Shown here in pieces: positions 60,552 to 64,000 of a stretch of DNA of 64,000 nucleotides. Within the stretch, counting starts at the first letter, position 1. Each line of letters begins with the position of its first letter. The notes below the pieces were generated by a model that was given only the letters and a program-made list of their open reading frames with translations, had not been told where the DNA came from and made no database searches. The position numbers and the translations under genes were made by a program. The DNA comes from Candidatus Enterousia intestinigallinarum (GTDB taxonomy: Bacteria; Pseudomonadota; Alphaproteobacteria; Rs-D84): positions 868,001 to 932,000 of the forward strand of contig OX097180.1 of NCBI GenBank assembly GCA_944407095.1, in the 5' to 3' direction.

Positions 60552-61310
60552 TTATTTTTTGCGACCGGAATAGTTTGCTTTTTTCCCGCCACCAAACCGA
60601 CGGTTTCGTTTAGCATATTCATCCAGCGTATATTGCCACAATTTTTCACTGCGCACCAAATCTGGCCAGTGTTCCGGCACGAACAGCAGTTCCGCATACG
60701 CCAGTTTCCATAACAGGAAATTAGAAATTCTGTATTCGTTACTGGTTCGAACCATCAAATCAATCGGCAACAGTTCGCCCGTGTCCAGAAATGTTTCAAA
60801 CGTCGCCTTATCAACAGGGGCGCCCGCGGCAATCGCGTCATTTACGGCATTGACGATTTCGTCCTGGCCGCCATAGTTCAACGCGAATACAACGGTGCCG
60901 GCCGTGCCTTCGGCGGATGCGGCTTCTAACTCATCACATTTTTTTGCCAAACGTTTCGGCAAACGGTCACGCGAACCAATCACGCGATAGCGCAGATTTT
61001 TTTCCAACGCGTGCTTCATATTCTTGTCCAGTTCCGTATAGAACAGGTTCATCAAGAAATCGACTTCTTCCTGGGAACGGTTCCAGTTTTCGGTTGAAAA
61101 CAAAAAGAACGTTATTGTCGTAACCCCGCGCGCAATGAACCAGTCAACCAAGTTTTCAAAATTGGCAATACCCGCCTGGTGTCCCGCCAACGGGGGCAGA
61201 CCACGTGCTTCGGCCCAGCGACGGTTTCCGTCGCATATAAATGCGATGTGTTTTGGTATTTTTGGCGTATCCGCCGGGGTCGTTGTTTGTTTTTTGAATA
61301 ATTTGAACAT
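60552..61310 (-). CDS. uppS: Undecaprenyl diphosphate synthase
   Basis: This cis-prenyltransferase builds the C55 lipid carrier for cell-wall precursors. IAFICDGNRRWAEARG carries the catalytic Asp27, and IDLMVRTSNEYRISNFLLWK is the conserved C-terminal motif. The length of 252 residues is normal. A Thr/Pro/Lys-rich end (KKANYSGRKK) is basic. It lies between frr and cdsA in the usual order. Confidence 0.94.
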   Translation of the reverse strand: MFKLFKKQTTTPADTPKIPKHIAFICDGNRRWAEARGLPPLAGHQAGIANFENLVDWFIARGVTTITFFLFSTENWNRSQEEVDFLMNLFYTELDKNMKHALEKNLRYRVIGSRDRLPKRLAKKCDELEAASAEGTAGTVVFALNYGGQDEIVNAVNDAIAAGAPVDKATFETFLDTGELLPIDLMVRTSNEYRISNFLLWKLAYAELLFVPEHWPDLVRSEKLWQYTLDEYAKRNRRFGGGKKANYSGRKK

Positions 61311-61333
61311 CTTTATTCTGCACAGTTATTTTG

Positions 61334-61894
61334 TTAGACGGACATAATGTCGGCTTCTTTCTGTTTGGACAGGGCATCGACTTCGCCACTACGGCGGTCA
61401 AACACCTTTTGCAAATCGTCTTCAAATTTACGCTGGTCGTCTTCGGAAATTTCTTTGTCTGTAACAGCGCGCTTGATTTTACCCATAGCATCCTGGCGAA
61501 TATTACGCATAGAAATTTTTGCTTCTTCGGCGTATTTGCCGGCAACCTTGGTCAGTTCACGACGGCGTTCTTCGGTCAACGGCGGCATATTCAGACGAAT
61601 TACCCCGCCCGCGGTCATTGGGTTTAATCCCAAACCGGAATCGCGGATTGCCTTTTCAACCGCACCGGCATTATTTATATCCCATACGGTTACGGTCAGT
61701 GTTTGATTGTCTGGTGTTGCAACGGTTGCCACCTGGTTTATGGGCATATCTGAACCATATACTGGCACACGCACCCCGTCCAACAAGTGAACCGACGCAC
61801 GTCCTGTACGCAGACCGGCATATTCATTTTGTAAAACATCTAAAGTTTGTTGGGTTTTCTGCTCAACTTCGGCTTTCAGCGATTGATAATCCAT
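61334..61894 (-). CDS. frr: Ribosome recycling factor
   Basis: Frr splits post-termination ribosomes together with EF-G. The 186-residue product has LQNEYAGLRTGRASVHLLD, RLNMPPLTEERRRELTKVA and the C-terminal KQKEADIMSV. ATG 61894 has AAGGAG eight bases upstream and gives the standard length; the frame is open further upstream. It is the first gene of the frr-uppS-cdsA-rseP-bamA operon; pyrH and dxr are not adjacent. Confidence 0.95.
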   Translation of the reverse strand: MDYQSLKAEVEQKTQQTLDVLQNEYAGLRTGRASVHLLDGVRVPVYGSDMPINQVATVATPDNQTLTVTVWDINNAGAVEKAIRDSGLGLNPMTAGGVIRLNMPPLTEERRRELTKVAGKYAEEAKISMRNIRQDAMGKIKRAVTDKEISEDDQRKFEDDLQKVFDRRSGEVDALSKQKEADIMSV

Positions 61895-61974
61895 AGTAAA
61901 ACTCCTTATGTTCAAAAAGGTTAGCAAATTGATTTGACATTTGGCAAGAAGAAATATAGAATATTGCATCACAC

Positions 61975-62050
61975 GGGGTTGTAGCTCAGTTGGTAGAGCA
62001 CTTGCATGGCATGCAAGGGGTCGTCGGTTCGAGTCCGATCAGCTCCACCA
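61975..62050 (+). tRNA. tRNA-Ala (GGC)
   Basis: GGGGTTG pairs with CAGCTCC in the acceptor stem. The anticodon stem-loop CTTGC-ATGGCAT-GCAAG gives GGC. The T-arm is GTCGGTTCGAGTCCGAT. CCA is encoded. Confidence 0.95.
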
Positions 62051-62062
62051 GAAATGTAGTAT

Positions 62063-62140
62063 GGCGGATGTAGCTCAGTTGGTTAGAGCGTTGGTTTGTG
62101 GTACCAAATGTCGCCGGTTCGAATCCGGTCATCCGCCCCA
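62063..62140 (+). tRNA. tRNA-His (GUG)
   Basis: GCGGATG pairs with CATCCGC, with the extra G(-1) at 62063 opposite C73 as required for histidine. The anticodon stem-loop TTGGT-TTGTGGT-ACCAA gives GUG. The T-arm is CCGGTTCGAATCCGG. CCA is encoded. It is 12 bases from tRNA-Ala and is likely co-transcribed. Confidence 0.95.
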
Positions 62141-62147
62141 GAAATAA

Positions 62148-62172
62148 AAAGCGCCCAGCGGGCGTTTTTTAT
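62148..62172 (+). terminator. Terminator of the tRNA pair
   Basis: AAAGCGCCC-AG-CGGGCGTTTTTT follows tRNA-His by eight bases. Confidence 0.75.
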
Positions 62173-62183
62173 TTCTGTGTAAG

Positions 62184-62331
62184 GATGCGGATGAGAACCG
62201 GCGAAAGAGCCGTTCGAACCGCCGCAAAAAGGCGAACGTCAGTGCGCCGGTTTGCGTCAGCAAATTTTGCAAGGTGACGAAGTAATCCGGTCATCCGCCC
62301 CACGAGTAACCAGTAACGAGTAACTAGCAAC
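62184..62331. repeat. tRNA-His 3'-end duplicate with structured spacer and heptamer tract
   Basis: AATCCGGTCATCCGCCCCA at 62284-62302 is an exact 19-bp copy of the tRNA-His end at 62122-62140. The spacer holds the inverted repeat AACCGGCG...CGCCGGTT (about 62204-62261) with an inner GTTCG...CGAAC pair. Directly after the copy, four tandem heptamers of the form GAGTAAC, CAGTAAC, GAGTAAC, TAGCAAC lie at 62304-62331. This looks like a remnant of an element that used the tRNA end. Confidence 0.6.
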
Positions 62332-63047
62332 TATTCCAGTACCCGTTTTTGCAGTTCTATCAGTTTTTTGCATCCGGCCGACGCCATATCCATCAGTTTT
62401 GAAATCTGGTCGCGGTCAAATGGGTGTTGTTCACCAGTTGCCTGAATTTCGATAAATTTACCGTCACCAGATACAACAAAGTTTGAATCCATTTCAGCGA
62501 CACAATCTTCGTCATAATCCAAATCCAATATCAATTCACCGTTCCACAGACCTGCTGAAATTGCGGCAACATAATCCCGTATAGGATTTTCGCGTATGCG
62601 TCCTGCATCAATCAGCCACCGCACTGCCAGCACCAGTGCCACGTACCCGCCAGTGACCGCCGCGCAACGTGTCCCGCCGTCGGCCTGAATCACATCACAG
62701 TCGATTGTTATTGTGTGCCGCCCCAGTTTGTCCATATCAACAACGCTGCGCATTGCACGGCCAATCAGGCGCGAAATTTCTGCACTGCGATGATCCTTCA
62801 TCAAAGTTTCGCGACCCTTGCGCGTGCCGTTTGCACGCGGCAACATTGAATATTCTGCCGTAACCCAACCGCCGGTTTTATTCTGTATTCGTTTCCAAAG
62901 TGGCTGATTCATTTCAACTGATGCGGTGCATAAAACCTGGGTCCCGCCCATTTTTATCAGGCACGAACCTTCGGCCCACTTGTTGACACCGGTTTCCATC
63001 GAAACGGGTCGAATTTGGTCGGTTTTACGCATAGATGGTCGCATCAT
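62331..63047 (-). CDS. rph: Ribonuclease PH
   Basis: RNase PH is a phosphate-dependent 3' exonuclease that trims tRNA precursors. The 238-residue protein has MRKTDQIRPVSMETGVNKWA at the start, EYSMLPRANGTRKGRE and VIQADGGTRCAAVTGGYVAL. Length and motifs are standard. AAAGGAT precedes the ATG. It lies next to tRNA genes and is divergent from an mprF-like gene. Confidence 0.94.
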   Translation of the reverse strand: MMRPSMRKTDQIRPVSMETGVNKWAEGSCLIKMGGTQVLCTASVEMNQPLWKRIQNKTGGWVTAEYSMLPRANGTRKGRETLMKDHRSAEISRLIGRAMRSVVDMDKLGRHTITIDCDVIQADGGTRCAAVTGGYVALVLAVRWLIDAGRIRENPIRDYVAAISAGLWNGELILDLDYDEDCVAEMDSNFVVSGDGKFIEIQATGEQHPFDRDQISKLMDMASAGCKKLIELQKRVLE

Positions 63048-63092
63048 AAATAAATCCTTTGTTTTTGAATTGCTGTATACTATATAATAAAG

Positions 63093-63151
63093 GGACAGGA
63101 TTGCAATGCTTTTTGCATTTGCTTTTTTACTGCTATGCGTGTATCCTGTCC
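63093..63151 (+). promoter_or_regulatory. Inverted-repeat leader upstream of the mprF-like gene
   Basis: GGACAGGAT (63093-63101) and ATCCTGTCC (63143-63151) are perfect 9-bp arms around 41 bases that include ATGC-TTTTT-GCAT. The structure ends 19 bp before the mprF-like start codon. A short frame beginning MLFAFAFLLL starts inside it and overlaps the gene. Regulation by the leader is possible. Confidence 0.45.
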
Positions 63152-63170
63152 AGTCGGTAAAAGGATTTTT

Positions 63171-64000
63171 ATGTCAGCCAAAGCAAAACGCTTGTTCAAA
63201 AAGTTAGTTAGTTATTCAGGCATTTTTTTCTTTGTATTAGCTGCCGTTATGTTGTGGTGGCAGCTGCGCGAATACAGTTTTTCGGACATTTTTCACGCGT
63301 TGGTCAATATACCCGTTGTAAATTTGCTGGTGGCGTGTATAGCGTGTTTTGCCGGATATTTGACATTGTCATTGTATGACTATTTGGCATTGCGGTATGT
63401 TGGCGCGCGTGTGTCGTGGTGGAAATGGATGCTGGCGGGAATGCTGGGGTTCGCAATCAGCAATAATGCCGGCCACGCCGTGGTCAGTGGTGGTGCGATA
63501 CGTTACCGGTTATATACACGCTGGCGCATTAGTGGCGGCGATATTGTAAAGATGCTGACGTTTTCCGGAATGACGTATTTCCTGGGGTGTTCAGCAATAT
63601 TGATTATCGGGTATTTTTTGGTTCCGTCGGAATTGCTGTCGCGTTCTGTTGGGGCCAGTGTTGGAATAAACACGTTGTTTATTATATGCACGGCGGCAGT
63701 TTTGGCATACTTTGCGGCAACAGTGTTTTTTCAAAAGAAAAGTATAAAAATAAAAAGCATAAAGTTCCAGATTCCGACAACAAAAACCGCATTATTACAG
63801 ACATTATTGGGTGCGGCGGACAGTTTTCTGGCCGGATTGGTATTGTATTTCTGCCTGCTGTCGTTTGTTCATATACCGTTCGGCACCTATATCGGGCTGT
63901 TTGTTATCGCGCAAACAACCGGCGTATTTAGCCAGGTTCCCGGTGGTATCGGTGTATTTGAAAGTATATTTTTGCTGGCATTACCCGATGGCGTGGACAA
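63171..64000 (+). CDS. MprF/LPG-synthase-like integral membrane protein (partial)
   Basis: The frame opens at ATG 63171 after AAAAGGA and runs off the window end (276 codons seen). It has at least seven membrane segments and the pattern ISNNAGHAVVSGGAIRYRLY, followed later by FSQVPGGIGVFESIFLLALP, both hallmarks of the N-terminal flippase-like domain of lysylphosphatidylglycerol synthetases (UPF0104). Whether a C-terminal aminoacyl transferase domain follows cannot be seen. If complete it could modify membrane charge and resist cationic peptides. Confidence 0.82.
   Translation, partial: MSAKAKRLFKKLVSYSGIFFFVLAAVMLWWQLREYSFSDIFHALVNIPVVNLLVACIACFAGYLTLSLYDYLALRYVGARVSWWKWMLAGMLGFAISNNAGHAVVSGGAIRYRLYTRWRISGGDIVKMLTFSGMTYFLGCSAILIIGYFLVPSELLSRSVGASVGINTLFIICTAAVLAYFAATVFFQKKSIKIKSIKFQIPTTKTALLQTLLGAADSFLAGLVLYFCLLSFVHIPFGTYIGLFVIAQTTGVFSQVPGGIGVFESIFLLALPDGVD

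Noticed and set aside
1..64000. CRISPR arrays, rRNA operons, transposase genes
   Set aside because: No regular short repeats with spacers, no rRNA sequence and no DDE or HUH transposase ORF were seen on either strand.

Overview
The window looks like the chromosome of a Gram-negative alphaproteobacterium, about half G+C, that lives with little or no oxygen. The support is the gene order frr-uppS-cdsA-rseP-bamA, a zapA pair preceded by a short coiled-coil gene, LptE, LpxI and BamA outer-membrane genes, S24-type N-terminal HTH proteins of alphaproteobacterial style, a scattered type IV secretion system, and an anaerobic ribonucleotide reductase operon with NrdR boxes. Uncultured gut or host-associated alphaproteobacteria fit, but no rRNA is present to settle this. 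Genes are dense and mostly have purine-rich Shine-Dalgarno sites.

Layout. 0-3 kb: nrdD / separate glycyl-radical piece / nrdG. 3.4-14.1 kb: acyl-CoA synthetase, envelope genes, lptE-holA-map-radC, a membrane-anchored gene pair with a peptidoglycan-hydrolase-like domain, zapA. 14.5-20.6 kb: parC, then two TbpB-like surface lipoproteins with a Slam-type outer-membrane exporter. 20.7-26.1 kb: rpmG, tRNA-Leu, an LptM-like lipoprotein, oleate hydratase, then a small AT-rich island bounded by tRNA-Glu fragments, tRNA-Glu, tRNA-Asp and a structured dispersed repeat. 26.1-38.3 kb: gap, miaA, priA, a virB11-like ATPase, lipoproteins, lpxI, two outer-membrane barrels and a shortened RNA methyltransferase.

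38.3-50.8 kb: a compact podovirus-like structural cluster on the minus strand (lytic enzyme, holin-like, scaffold, capsid, tail tube A and B, terminase, portal). It has no integrase. Its large terminase gene is cut between the ATPase and nuclease domains by a 3.3-kb plus-strand block holding dnaB, a double-HTH regulator and an unknown gene. A strong promoter at its upstream edge is followed by two terminators, and a TTGAC/GTCAA palindrome there resembles one at the regulator's own promoter. This disrupted prophage or possible gene-transfer-agent-like locus is the most interesting part of the window.

50.8-64 kb: birA and regulators, a strongly supported small RNA with anti-Shine-Dalgarno-like loops, yraN, a glycosyltransferase, a virB7/virB8-like group, bamA-rseP-cdsA-uppS-frr, tRNA-Ala and tRNA-His, rph, and the start of an mprF-like gene. 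All family assignments come from reading the sequence; no database was searched.
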